In this document: positions 1 through 24,190 of the stretch, piece after piece
How the letters are laid out: the number at the start of each line of letters is the position of its first letter
How positions within the stretch are numbered: position 1 is the first letter of the stretch
DNA from: Ovis canadensis
Taxonomy: Eukaryota; Chordata; Mammalia; Artiodactyla; Bovidae
Direction of reading: 5' to 3'
Assembly: GCF_042477335.2 (NCBI RefSeq)
Contig: NC_091263.1
Coordinates: 74,760,501 to 74,824,500, forward strand
DNA: 64,000 nt
Position numbers and translations under genes: made by a program
Notes under the pieces: model-generated
What the model saw: only the letters and a program-made list of their open reading frames with translations
Told to the model about the DNA's origin: nothing
Databases searched by the model: none

Positions 1-2130
1 GACAGGCCCCTGAGGCAGAAGCAGGCACGAGCTCTCGGCCGGGGGCCCAGGGAGTAGGTAAAAATAGTCAGAGCGGCAGAAAAACAGCCTGGCCCCCAGG
101 GCCACGTTTCAGCAACTAGAACTGATGCAACGGCCCGGCGTGCTTGCAGCAGCGCTGGAGCGGCAGTGGAGGAGCCGGGGTCGCCGCAGGAGCCCCGCAG
201 GAGGAGCTTTAAATAGAGGCGCTGAAAGCAGGCTGCCATCCCCACGCCCCACAGGCAGCTCCCGAGGCGGCAGGGCTGGCTCTGCAGAGGTTCCCGGGGC
301 CCCTGTGGGCACCGAGGGAGCAGGGCAAGCCTGGCAGGCTGACCCCTGGCTGGGTCTGCAGGTGCCCCGGGGGCCACCTGCACATGGGCACTGGCCAGCA
401 CGCGGGCACTGATGGGCACAGGCTGGCACATGGGCACTGCCTGGCCAGCGGGCACTGACTGCCTGGCACGCGGGCACTGGCTGGCACATGGGTACTGGCC
501 TGCAGAGTGTGTGGAGCTCAGGCCACAGCCCCACAGCAGTGGCCAGCAGGCATGTGCCCACAGCGGCCAGCAGTGCCCAGCCCCCGTCAGCAGCCCCACG
601 GCCCCACTCCCACCGTCCCCTACCTCACCGCCTCTGCGGCCAGGAGCCAAGTGTTGCTGCACAGACCCCCCCCCCGGCCCCCATCAGGCCAGAGCCTCGC
701 TGTGGCCTTGGCATCTCAGGACCCTGGCCCCAGAGAGGGGTCGGCTCGAGCCTGGCGCAAGCCCCTTGAGCGGCTGAGGCCAGGCTGGGGGCAGGCGAGC
801 GGTGTGGACACGAGCCCTCCCCAGCCCCATCCGGGTCCACGCGTGAACGAGGGGCCACAATTGCTGCTGCCCGTCCGCTCACACAGACCAAGGGAGCGTC
901 CGGACGACTGCCCTCCAGCCTGCTGCCGGGGCACTGTGATCACAGGTCTCAGCGGGGCGCGGCCCTGGTGTGGGCAGTGAGGGGCAGGGCGCGGCCCTGG
1001 TGTGGAACCCCCCCCCCCCCACACCCCACTGCTGCGGAGGCTGGACGGGGGCAGACAGTCCGGGGCCTGGGCGTGGGCCGCTCCCACAGCAGGGTGGCCC
1101 TCCGTCAGGGGCTCCACACGAGACCCCCCAGGCCGCCCCCTCTCCACCACGCGCTGGTGGCCCCCTTGAAGGCAACTGAGCAGATGCGGAAGCGCAAGAC
1201 CCTGAGCCGCCACCACAGGCAGGAAGGCGCTGGGGGGCGGGGACCCAGGCCCCCACGGCTGAGCGCGTGCTGGGGGGAGGGGGTCGCCCTGGAAGCCAGC
1301 CTGACGCTCCTTAGGGACAGCCCCACGTGACCTGGGACGAGCTGGGAGGGGGCGTGTCTGAAGTCAGCCCGCCTCCGACAGGCCCCTTGACCCCTAAGGC
1401 CCCTCCCCACAGCCGGCCTGAGCAGGGTCTACACCGGCATGGGCCGAGGCCAGACAGATGCCCCGCTGGAGGACCCCCGGGGGGCACCCTCTGCGGAACA
1501 GCTCAGACAGGCAGTGTGATCAGGGCCCCCACCTCACACGTCCATTCTGCGGCCACCACCAGCTGGCTCAGCCCACCGGCGGCCCCCAGGCAGGCTGCAC
1601 ACCTGGGGCATCCACCCGCCCGCTCCCCCGGGTGCCCGCCTGCTCTCGGCTCGTTCCACCCACTGCCAGCTTGTCCTGGACGTGCATCCTTACTGGGAGG
1701 TGGAAAAGCGAAGGCCCACAAGGCGGGGGGTGGGCGGGGGCAGGCAGGGCAGGTTCTGCGAGGGGTCCACGCTGGCTCATCCCCCTCCCCGGGCGAGTCC
1801 AGCCCCACCACCCAGAACAAAGTCAGGGCTCTGCCCGGCCCCGGAGCTATCAGCCCCAGTGACTGGCAAGGACCATGCGGCCTCACGGCGACTCTGGAGA
1901 CCAGCAGACACCTGCACCTCGGCCCAGTCCCCGTCCACACCAAACTCCTCCTGCCACCTGGCACACTGGACAGACAGCCTCTGCCCACACTGTGCCTGGA
2001 CATGCTTTTGGCGTGCAGCCCCCAAGCGGTGACCACCAGCCAATGCCGCCAGAGACAGTCCCAGGCCGGGACAGCCCTTCTGGCCGGCACCCCGCATGCA
2101 GCTGCTCTCTGCCTCCAGCCCCGACCGCAG
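1..2130 (-). other. PLXNA1: PLXNA1 intron 9 (partial)
   Basis: GC-rich intronic sequence running off the left edge. No reading frame resembles plexin exon 10 (expected to begin DCPQI), so intron 9 exceeds 2.4 kb. It contains a loose minisatellite at 375-510 and short poly-C tracts (near 1010), nothing else recognisable. Confidence 0.6.
375..510. repeat. Degenerate GGCAC/TGGGCACTGG minisatellite
   Basis: The motif GGCACATGGGCACTGGC and variants recur about six times with irregular spacing (13-30 bp). It lies within PLXNA1 intron 9. No function is evident. Confidence 0.7.
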
Positions 2131-2427
2131 CCCTGTACCTCAGACGCGTCACTGCAGCCCCATACCTAGGACGCGTCGCGGCAGCCCCGCACCTCGGGCG
2201 CGTGGACGCGGCCCCGCACCTCGGACGCGTGGACGCGGCCCCGCACCTCGGACGCGTGGACGCGGCCCCGCACCTCGGGCGCGTGGACGCGGCCCCGCAC
2301 CTCGGGCGCGGTGACGCGGCCCCGCACCTCGGACGCGGTGACGCGGCCCCGCACCTCGGACGCGGTGACGCGGCCCTGTACCTCGGGCGCGTGGACGCGG
2401 CCCCGTACCTCGGACACGTTGACGCGG
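2131..2427 (-). repeat. 27-bp minisatellite carrying the exon 9 splice donor (11 copies)
   Basis: Eleven perfectly phased 27-bp units start at 2131, 2158, 2185, 2212, 2239, 2266, 2293, 2320, 2347, 2374 and 2401. The unit at 2401 is the genuine exon 9 / intron 9 border. Every unit contains, on the minus strand, a GAG|GT-type donor equivalent (GTACGG, GTACAG, GTGCGG or GTATGG). Because 27 is divisible by three, each copy encodes nine residues resembling EVRGRVHAS in the plexin frame. The unit at 2158 turns GAG into a TAG stop. Divergence rises toward 2131, suggesting the exon-proximal side is the ancestral or most recently homogenised part. Confidence 0.95.
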
Positions 2428-2523
2428 CCCTCCAGGAAGGAACAGTCGGCGGCGCTGTGCGTGCACACGTGGCGGTACTTGCACCAGTGGCAGGGGAAGG
2501 AGCCGCTGACGCAGGACAGGCAG
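2409..2523 (-). CDS. PLXNA1: PLXNA1 exon 9: second PSI domain (residues 662-700)
   Basis: 115 nt: one base completing serine plus 38 codons, ending in phase 0 at GAG|GTACGG. It encodes [20 protein letters not shown] and ends EGRVNVSE, the PSI2 module with its CHWC signature. Oddity: the last 19 exonic bases and the donor form one unit of an 11-copy 27-bp tandem array that continues into the intron (2131-2427). The reading frame therefore stays open for another 81 codons past the annotated donor, and many duplicate donors are available. The annotated donor is chosen because human plexin-A1 continues NVSE-DCPQ, which leaves no room for the repeat residues. Confidence 0.93.
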
Positions 2524-2826
2524 CTGCGGGAGACGCGGGCGGTGAGGCAGGGCCTGCGACACCCGCCCACCCCGGGCTGCGCCTTGGGGCCTCCGCACAG
2601 GCTGCCCCTCACTGCCCAGAGCTGGTCACTGCCTGCCGGGGCTCCCCACCCCACTCCCCCCACGGCCTGACCATCCACACCGGCGTCGCCCAACAGACCC
2701 TCTCAAGGACAGAGCCCTCTGAAGCTGGCACCAGGCCACTCGACCATCAACACTGAAAACGCATTTAGCGCAGCTGAGAAGCACATTCTTGTGTAATTTT
2801 TTTGTTTGTTTTAATATATAGTTTTA

Positions 2827-3027
2827 GGGCTTCCTTGGTGGGTCAGATGATAAAGAATCTGCCCGCAACGTACGAGACCCAGGTGTGATCCTTAGGTCGG
2901 GAAGATCCCCTGGAGGAAGGCATGGCAGCCCACTCCAGTACTTTTGCCTGGAGAACCCCACGGACAGAGGGGCCTGGTGGGCTACAGTCCACAGGGTCAC
3001 AAAGAGTCGGACACGATGGAGCGACTA
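2827..3027 (+). mobile_element. Bov-tA-type SINE
   Basis: It begins GGGCTTCCTTGGTGGGTCAG (tRNA-derived head) and continues into the Bov-A body, recognisable by GGCAGCCCACTCCAGTA, TTGCCTGGAGAA and AGAGTCGGACACGA. This family is confined to ruminants and is strong evidence for the host lineage. It is inserted in PLXNA1 intron 8, antisense to the gene. Confidence 0.92.
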
Positions 3028-3080
3028 CCAGAGGCTTCTCTTAAGTACCCATCACCCAGCTGCACAGAGTGTCAGCCTCA

Positions 3081-3195
3081 CCACGCAGGGTCTTTCTGTG
3101 GCAGCATGCAGAGTCTAGCTCCCGGACGAGGGGCCGAGCCCAGGCCCCTGCATTAACAGTGTGGAGTGCTAACCACCGAACCACCAGGGACGCCC
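3081..3195 (-). mobile_element. tRNA-Glu-derived (CHR-like) SINE fragment
   Basis: Read on the minus strand it opens CGTCCCTGGTGGTTCGGTGG and continues GTTAGCACTCCA, then the GGGGCC..GGGCTCGG B-box-like region, matching cetartiodactyl tRNA-Glu SINEs. 5'-truncated or diverged at its 3' side, so that border is approximate. Confidence 0.75.
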
Positions 3196-3892
3196 TGAGC
3201 AGCATGTCTTAAATCCCACCTCTTCCTAATAAACTAAGATTTAAGCATAGGCGGAACAGCCCCAGTGGAAGTTGGCTCCCTGACTGAACAAGGCTGGCCG
3301 GGCCACAGAGCCCCGCCCTGCACCCTCACCTACAACTCCAGGAAGCCCACGGCCCGGCCTCCACACAGCATCTCACCCCCTCCCAGCCTCTGGAACACAG
3401 CCCCCACCCCAAAGATTCCAGCCTGCCCAGCACGGGGAAGCTGGACCCCGGCAGGGGAGCAACACCGAGGCCCCTGGTGGGCGCCCGTGAGCCGCCAGGT
3501 GGGTGTCAGACCCGCAAAGACACAACTGAAAACCCAGGGCCTCGGCTCAAGGCTGACCCTGCCCAGGCTGGGCACCCTGCCCCACGTGCCTGGACCCAGG
3601 GGGACACACAGCCAGGCCCTCAGCATCTCCCACCCTTCCTCTGAAGCCCCAGGAGAGCACCCATGGCCTTGCCAGCCATGCCCCAGCGGCCCCCCAACCC
3701 GGGGGGACCAGATCCTTCTCCCCCAGGCGGCAGGTCCTGAGTGCCCACCCCTGGCTGGCCGTCTCCTGCCCACACAAAGCAGCAGCGACCTGGCGCCCAC
3801 TGCGCACAGGGGGCGAATCATTGCATCACAACCCCGAGGCCTCCCGAGCCGGGCCTCAGGCCTGAGATGCCGCGAGGGGGCGGGGCACTCAC

Positions 3893-3992
3893 GACTGGTG
3901 GACACTGCAGTTGTAGAAGACGAAGTCCACGGACGCGAACTTCTTGCCCGTCTCCTTGGACTTCAAGTAGAGCTTGACCACCCGCTGGTCTC
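3893..3992 (-). CDS. PLXNA1: PLXNA1 exon 8: stalk to start of PSI2 (residues 629-662)
   Basis: 100 nt, starting with two bases that complete the glycine and ending with two bases of a serine codon. It encodes DQRVVKLYLKSKETGKKF and FVFYNCSVHQ (sequon NCSV). Acceptor TTGTGCAG|GA; donor TC|GTGAGT. Phases join exons 7 and 9 perfectly. Confidence 0.94.
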
Positions 3993-4188
3993 CTGCACAA
4001 GCAGCACAGGCCGGGTCACCAGGGCCCCACGCCAGGCCCCGGGAGCCAGGGAGGGCCCTGCTGAGGACCCTCCCCTCCACCAGGGGCCAGCGTCCACCCC
4101 AGTGGGCGGGGACTGGCTGCAGTCTTTCCCCCGCCACCTTGCGCTGACCACGGCCCCCTGCCCCGGCTGGAAGGCCTCGGGGCCTCAC

Positions 4189-4342
4189 CCTGGCCCCGCG
4201 TGATGGGCGCCACCTCCCGGGCAGAGGGGGTGCGGCAGTGGATCCGGCCGTCCTCCAGAACGCCCTCGGACTCGGTGAAGTCCTCGAAGGAGCAGTTGAT
4301 GCCGGCCGAGAGGTCAGGCACATTCCAGGCCTGCAGCACGAG
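4189..4342 (-). CDS. PLXNA1: PLXNA1 exon 7: extracellular stalk, IPT-like segment (residues 578-629)
   Basis: 154 nt (51 codons plus one base of a glycine codon). It reads [20 protein letters not shown] and ends APITRGQ, the immunoglobulin-like segment between PSI1 and PSI2, with a sequon at INCS. Acceptor CCCCAG|CTC; donor G|GTGAGG. Confidence 0.94.
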
Positions 4343-4452
4343 CTGGGGGGTGGAGCGGGGGACAGAGTGAGCACCCCAGGGGGGGCCTCATCCCACCCTG
4401 GGCCCCACCCACCCAGGTTCCGCCCCGCCCCACCGAAGGCGGCTGCACTCAC

Positions 4453-4576
4453 CGGAACCTGAGATGTAGTCACGGACACGTTGCGAGGCTGCACGCTGAG
4501 CTGCACGCACTGCAGCAGGTCCGCAGCGAAGCGCTGGGGCTCCGTGGCCCGCTCGCAGGCATCCTGGCGGGAGCAG
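4453..4576 (-). CDS. PLXNA1: PLXNA1 exon 6: end of PSI1 and linker (residues 536-577)
   Basis: 124 nt, beginning with the third base of the split isoleucine and ending in phase 0 (CCG|GTGAGT). It carries CSRQDACERA, completing PSI1, then LLQCVQLSVQPRNVSVT leading into the extracellular stalk. An N-glycosylation sequon is visible in RNVSVT. The frame joins exon 5 exactly. Confidence 0.95.
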
Positions 4577-4776
4577 CTGCAGGCGTGGGTGTGGGCTGGG
4601 CTCAGGCAGGAGGCCAGAGGGGCCCCAGGATACCCCATACCCTGTCCTGACCCAGGGGTGCTGGGCCTCTGACACTCAGCAGCTCACGGGATGCCCACCG
4701 CCCCCAACCAGACCCAGGGGAGCCAGCACTAGGCCGGCGCCTCCAGACTCTCCGCGAGCTGCCCGGGGCAGACTCA

Positions 4777-12537
<7,761 letters not shown>

Positions 12538-12720
12538 CTTGCGGATGCGGCCGCTGCGCGTGCCCACGAACACCACCGTCCGGCCCTGGTAGTCGTAGGC
12601 GGCCACGGCGGTCAGGCCGTCGTCTCTGTCCACGAACAGGGGCGTCCCCTCGATGGTGACCGTGCCGCCCAGGGGCTGGTTGAAGTCCTGCCCGCAGAAG
12701 TCGTCGTCAATCTGCAGGGG
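12538..12720 (-). CDS. PLXNA1: PLXNA1 exon 3: Sema domain (residues 395-455)
   Basis: 183 nt, 61 codons, phase 0 at both ends. It opens with [19 protein letters not shown] and closes with GTRSGRIRK, blades of the Sema beta-propeller strongly conserved in plexin-A proteins. The acceptor reads CTCTTCAG|CCC and the donor AAG|GTCAGC, a less than ideal but acceptable donor. Its downstream intron (intron 3) is the longest complete PLXNA1 intron in the window. Confidence 0.95.
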
Positions 12721-18990
<6,270 letters not shown>

Positions 18991-19250
18991 AGGCTGCCCC
19001 GGGGCGCGCCCGCCGCCGGCCATCGCAGCTCGCCGCCCGCGCCGCCGCCCGCCCCTGCCCCGCCGCGGGGCCGCTGAAGCCGCGCAGGCCGCCCAGGCCG
19101 AGGCCGCCGCGCCCGGGCTCCGCTGCGTGGCCGCCGCCGCTGCCCAGCATGAATGGGGCGCCAGGCGCGCGGATGCGGACCGGCCTCGCTCTCGCCGCCC
19201 GCGGAGCGCCGCGCGCATGCGCCGCCCTGGGGGCCGGGCCGGGGCGGGGC
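18991..19250 (-). other. PLXNA1: PLXNA1 exon 1, inferred 5' UTR exon
   Basis: On the minus strand a strong donor (CCT followed by GTGAGTAGG) begins at 18990 inside the CpG island. Exon 2 begins with an acceptor at 15151 whose 5' part is non-coding relative to the plexin frame, so an upstream leader exon is required and this is the best candidate. The 3' border is well supported by the motif. The 5' border is a guess. An ATG at 19150 opens a frame that runs through the donor and, after splicing to exon 2, would stop at 15137-15135 (see findings). Confidence 0.55.
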
Positions 19251-19499
19251 CTGCGCGGGGGGCGGAGCCGGAGGCGGCCTCCAGGGGGCGCTCGGTCCCC
19301 GCCGCCGGCCTCTGACCACCGCACGCTGCAAAGGGCAACGCCGCCGCCCGCAGCCGCTGCCCCGGAACCGGACCCAGATGCGGCCGCGATCCGGAACGGC
19401 GGTCTCGGCCCGGGATCCTCATAGGGCTGTGGGGCGCGCGGCCCAGGAGGAGGCCGGCGGACTGGGTGCGGGGACTTGAGCGAGGCGCTCGGGGCAGCG

Positions 19500-19740
19500 A
19501 GTGGGGCTCGGGGGGCGCACCGGGCGAGGGTCGCGGGGCAGGTCAGGGGCGCACCGGGCGGGGGTCGCGGGACAAGGGCCGCAGGAGGCGGGCCGGGGTC
19601 GGGACGTAGGAGGTGGCTGGTGCAGATCAGGGGCGCCCCGGGCGGGGGTCGCGGGGCTAGGATGGGGGCGCACGAGGCCGGGGCCGGGACGTAGGAGCTG
19701 GCTGGGGAAGGTCCGGGGCGCGCCGGGCGGGGGTCGCCAA
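19500..19740. repeat. Degenerate GC minisatellite upstream of PLXNA1
   Basis: GGGCGCACCGGGCGGGGGTC and variants recur about five times with interspersed GGGACGTAGGAG segments. It lies on the upstream shoulder of the CpG island promoter and could influence promoter methylation or Sp1 binding. That role is inference. Confidence 0.8.
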
Positions 19741-20557
19741 TCCGAGCTCACGAGTCGGCAGGGCAGGGGCGGTCGCCGTGGCCGCGCCCCCGCAGCAGCG
19801 CGCGCGCCCTGGGGCCGTCCGAAGGTGGGTCCGCGCGCGGGCACCTGGTCAGGGCTAGGCGAGGCGGCAGGAGCCGTGGGGACGGCTGAAGGGCCCGGGG
19901 CCGGAGTGCGGGGGGACGAGCTGGGGCGGAGCCGCGGCCGAGAGATGGCCGCGAGCCAGGCGGTCACCCGCAGGAGAGGCACCCCGCAGGCTCTGGCGAC
20001 CCCTGCCCCTCCCCACCTCCAGGGGCTGAGTCCTGGATTCCGAGCGGCTGTTCTTCATCTCCTGTGGGTCTAGCACGAGATTGTTGGCTTCTGTCGCCCG
20101 CCGAGCAACATCTGGGGACGTGGGGACGCGGTCTGCGCGGTGGGGGCCCGATCCAGTGGCCGGAGTCACCGGAAGGTGGGCGGATCCCAGCATGGCTGTT
20201 TAGGTGCAGCGGGCCCACCCGTTTTCAGAGCCTGCCCTGGGCCCACAGCCGTCTCGCTCAGCCTCCAGAATGTCGCCAGCTGCCCCCACCCGCGCATCCC
20301 CTGCTCCCAACTCCTGTCACCTGTGAGCCCCTCCCAGAAGGACCCCTGACATGACACTCAGCATCACGCAGGGCCATCCTTCCAGGCGGTGGATAAGGCA
20401 CTCCAGACAGCAGAGCTGGTCGTCTTTATGACCCTCGGCCACCGGAGGAGTTCTTCAGCCTGTCAAAAATAAACGAACATAGGGGTCAATTTGACTACCT
20501 TCATGTTGGTTATTTTTGTCCACTCAGAGTTACCAGAGGAAATACCAAGGTAAGCCA

Positions 20558-20720
20558 GGCCTTAGGACAAGACATTTGCAACACCTGTACACTTGACAAC
20601 AGCCGCGTAGCCAGGATTTAGGAGGGATCCCCAAGAATCAACAAGGAAAGGCCACAATCCATTCAGAGACCCAGGACAGAAACCCCAACACACAGAGCGT
20701 TGGAGCAAAAATGGCAAATA
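20558..20720 (+). mobile_element. Probable old L1 fragment
   Basis: The run GACAAGACATTTGCAACACC, followed by text resembling the 3' part of L1 ORF2 (AATCAACAAGGAAAGGCC, GGAGCAAAAATGGCAAATA), suggests a diverged sense-oriented L1 remnant. Borders are approximate. Confidence 0.45.
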
Positions 20721-23700
20721 ATTGTTGCTCCCAAGAGCCCCGCACAGTGTCTCTGCCCCCGGGAGGCCAGTCCGGTGCAGATGGAGAGGGGAGCAGAGAA
20801 GGGAACCTTGTGGGCTGGAGGCTGTGGCCCAGGCAAACCCCCCACCCCGCCCCGTCCCCTCACATGGAGGGAAATGAGTCAGCGGGCACTGGGCTCTTCC
20901 TCCTTGGGTTTCCTGTGTGGGTTTCGCTTCTGTTGCCATTCGAGAGGGCAGTGTGTGGGGCTGCGGGAAACAATCGCGAGAGCCAGAATCAAATCCACTG
21001 GGGACGGGTGGGGGGCGGGCGCTTCCAAATGTGCATGCCCCTTCGGGACCGCTTCTGCATCTCCACCTCAGAGCTTTGTGCAAAAGGAACTCTGGGGGCC
21101 TCTCCGCAAGGGTCGGAGGAGGGAGGGACCCTCCTGGGCAGATCCTCCAGGGGCTGAGTGTGCAGCGCCCTGAGGGGTGAGCGCTGGCCGCCACTGGGCA
21201 CGCAGGGTGGCTGCAGTCACCATCGCCTCTGGGAAGCCCACTCCATCCACTGGGTGGGGCGAGGATGGGGGGTCTCCCAGGGGGCAGCGTCAAGGAGACG
21301 AAGATGGAAGGGTGCACAGAGAGCCATGTCCCAGAGCAGGAGCAGGGCTCGCCCAGGGGGCAGGCTCTGAGGGAGGCCCCCCCACCTCGCCCTCCCTCCC
21401 AGCAGGCGCAGTGGTCGAGCGGACAGGCCTCACCTGACCTGAGCTCCCAGGGGGTCGGGGAGCTGCAAGGGGCAGGGCACATTCCCCGCTGCCCGAGGTC
21501 ACGCCCACGGTGGCCTCTGTGCCTGGTGGCCTTGGCAGCTCCAGGTGCTCCTTGCCCAGCAGGTCCGGGAGGAGTCCCAGGATGGACCCTCATGAGTGGG
21601 CTGGATCACAGGCCCCCACGGACCAGTCACTGCAGCCGGGAGTAGAGCCTCTCAGGGCCGTACTGGTGCAGGGAGCTCTCCGAGTGAGGGCGGCTTCGGG
21701 CAGGGAGTCCCCAGAGAAAGCCCAGGTGCAGGCATTCAGCAAGCTGCTGGAAGTGGCAGACAGGGCCCCAGCCGGCCACTGGCCTCCTCCCCCCGGGTCC
21801 ACCGGGCCTGCACCCCTGCTGTGCCCTCGGCCGGGGGACCCCCACTGCTGCCAACCTCTCAAGGCCCAAAGTGCCCTCCGCTTCCAGGAAGCCTTCCTGA
21901 CTGCAGCTTCCTCGGGCTTCTTGGCCCACTCTTGGCCAGTGGTGGTGAGCCTGGGCTCAGAATCGCCGTCCTTGGGGAGGCAGCCAGGTCACTGTCAGCA
22001 CCGTGCTGTAGGGAAGACAGGAGCAGAGCCCTTGCTGCCACTCCACAGACACCCCTGAGAGCTGTGGCGGCATGGGGACACCCTGTCCTGGGGCTGCAGA
22101 GTGAGACGGCTTCAGGGAACAAGTGGGTGACCGATGTAAACAGTGATACAGGCTGGCTGGTGGGTTCCTGCCCTGCAGCATCGGGCAGGCTGGAGGGAAC
22201 CAGCAGGAAGACCCCCGATAGGGTCTGCAGCTGGCACAGCACACGCCAGCCCTGGGGGTCCCGAGTGGGTGCCCATCGCCCTGAGGGTCACAGGCAGCTC
22301 ACAGGGGACGGTCCTTGGATGGCTGCCCTCAGCAGGACCGTGGCCTCCACCCTGGGTGGGGCCCAGTGGCCCCTGCACCCTGCAGCCCAGGGGTGAGAGC
22401 CTGGAAGTACCCCAAGTCCTCGCTGTGCTGAAATCCCCAGGAGGTGGCACTCCCACCCAAAGTAACCCGCAACCCGGCTGCCCACGCCCACAGGGTCAGA
22501 GGCGGCCAGCTGTGAACCCAGGGTGGAGATGCAGACAGGGGTCTCAGCCCACAGCCCCCACACGTGCAGGACCCCACCCAGTGGCCGTCAGAGGGGCACC
22601 GGGAGCCAGCCTGGGGGCACAGGGCCAATGGACGCCAACGTGCAGGTGACGCGAGGGAGCGGCTGGCTTGGGGGAGAGAAGCCGGGGCTTCTCGGGGCCT
22701 GCGTTGCCACTCCTGCCGTCAGAGGCCCCGGTGTGGAAGGGCCATGCCTGGGACAGCCACGGCGTGGACGCGGACATGGCAGGTGCCGGGCGCCTCCGCT
22801 GAGCATCAGGCGCGCGCTGGACGCAGCACTGGACGGCTGCCCCTGCGGGCACACCGCGGCAGGAAGGCAGCCGGCAGCACCCAGGAGGGGGCAGCGGCGC
22901 CAGGTCCGCGCCGGGAACTTCAGCATGACGGCGTCCGGGGCTGGAGCAGGCTCCGGGGGGCGGAGTCAGCCAGGCAGGGCCAACTCTGCGCTCTTGTGGC
23001 GGGGGACATGGGACCGACACATGCCAGGCACGGGCGTCAGTACCCACGCTGCAGGACTGTCCCCTGGGTTGTGGGCGCTGGGGGTCGGGAGAGGGTGCAG
23101 GCCTCCACCCTGCCCTAACGCCCCGGGAAGCCGTCCCTGGAGACAACGCTCACCTCCAAGTAGGCAGGTGAAGGGGACCCTCCACAGCTGCCCCTCTGGA
23201 AACAGAGCTGTGCCTGAGGCCTCATGGCTGGGCAGGCTGGACAGTGGACGCCCCGCCAGTGGAGACTCCCACAGGACCTGGCCGGCCACCCCTCCTGACC
23301 ACATCCCCACGACTCCAGTCTCCCAGCAGGTCACCTCCTCGGAGAGGCTCCCGACTGGAGTCCCGAGCGTGCCAACGCCCCTAGTTCACATGTTGAGGGG
23401 GCCCAGGAGGCTGGGGGCCTCGACCCAGGGTGGGGGGCCAGGTACCAGCCCGAGTCTCCACTCCGCCACTGAGCCGCACAGCTGGGCAGGCTGTCCCCTG
23501 CAGTCAGACCCAGGCCCCCTCCTGGCCCACCCTGTACCCCTCAGTGGCTGCCGGTGGGCACAGGGGGGCTCAGTGTGGGAGCAGTGATGGTGAGAGTTTC
23601 CAGGAAGGCTTTGGAGCCACCCGAGTTCCCCTGCCTGCCACCCTTTCTGAGAAAACCCTCCCTGGGGGAGGTCCCTGCATCCTGCGGCTCCGTGTAGGAG

Positions 23701-23854
23701 AGCAGAGGCTTCGGAGGCAGAGACTCAGGGTCCCAACCCCACCCCCCCAGCTCCACGCCTGCCAGGGCCCCACCCCTCTGCGCCTTCTGGGGGTCTCGGG
23801 GTCACTGTGAGGGCCAGAGGAGCTCATGGGGACTCCCCAGCTGCCCCGCCTGCC

Positions 23855-24190
23855 GGCAGGGAGGGGCCGTGAACGTCCCTCTCCAAGGCGAGGACCAGGC
23901 TCAGGGGCCGCTTCCTGCCCCCCACACCTTGTCACAGGGAAATCTGTGATTTCCCGAATCTCCCACAAGCTCCGCCAGCAGGGAGGGCCGTGAACGTCCC
24001 TCTCCACGCGAGGCCCCTTCCTGCCCCCCACGCCTTGTCCCAGGGAATCTCTGTGATTTCCCAAATCTACCACAAGCTCCGCCGGCAGGGAGGGGCCGTG
24101 AACGTCCCTCTTCACACGAGGCCCCTTCCTGCCCCCCACGCCTTGTCACAGGGAATCTCTGTGATTTCCCGAACCTACCACGAGCTCCCC
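23855..24190. repeat. Three-copy tandem repeat, about 105-125 bp unit
   Basis: Copies start near 23855, 23977 and 24085, each containing GGGCCGTGAACGTCCCTCT and a CTGTGATTTCCCGAA segment. The first copy is about 18 bp longer. Intergenic, with no recognised function. Confidence 0.9.

Larger units (their letters stand above)
2524..3892 (-). other. PLXNA1: PLXNA1 intron 8 with two SINE insertions
   Basis: A 1,369-nt intron carrying a plus-oriented Bov-tA-like SINE and an opposite-oriented tRNA-Glu-type SINE back to back in its AT-richer middle (2760-3240). The rest has no recognisable element. Confidence 0.6.

Noticed and set aside
1-2130. Search for PLXNA1 exon 10 (expected start DCPQI)
   Set aside because: No minus-strand frame shows this sequence. 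Intron 9 simply extends beyond the window.
3104-3195. tRNA gene suggested by tRNA-like boxes
   Set aside because: The boxes belong to a tRNA-derived SINE. No cloverleaf with an intact anticodon arm is apparent.
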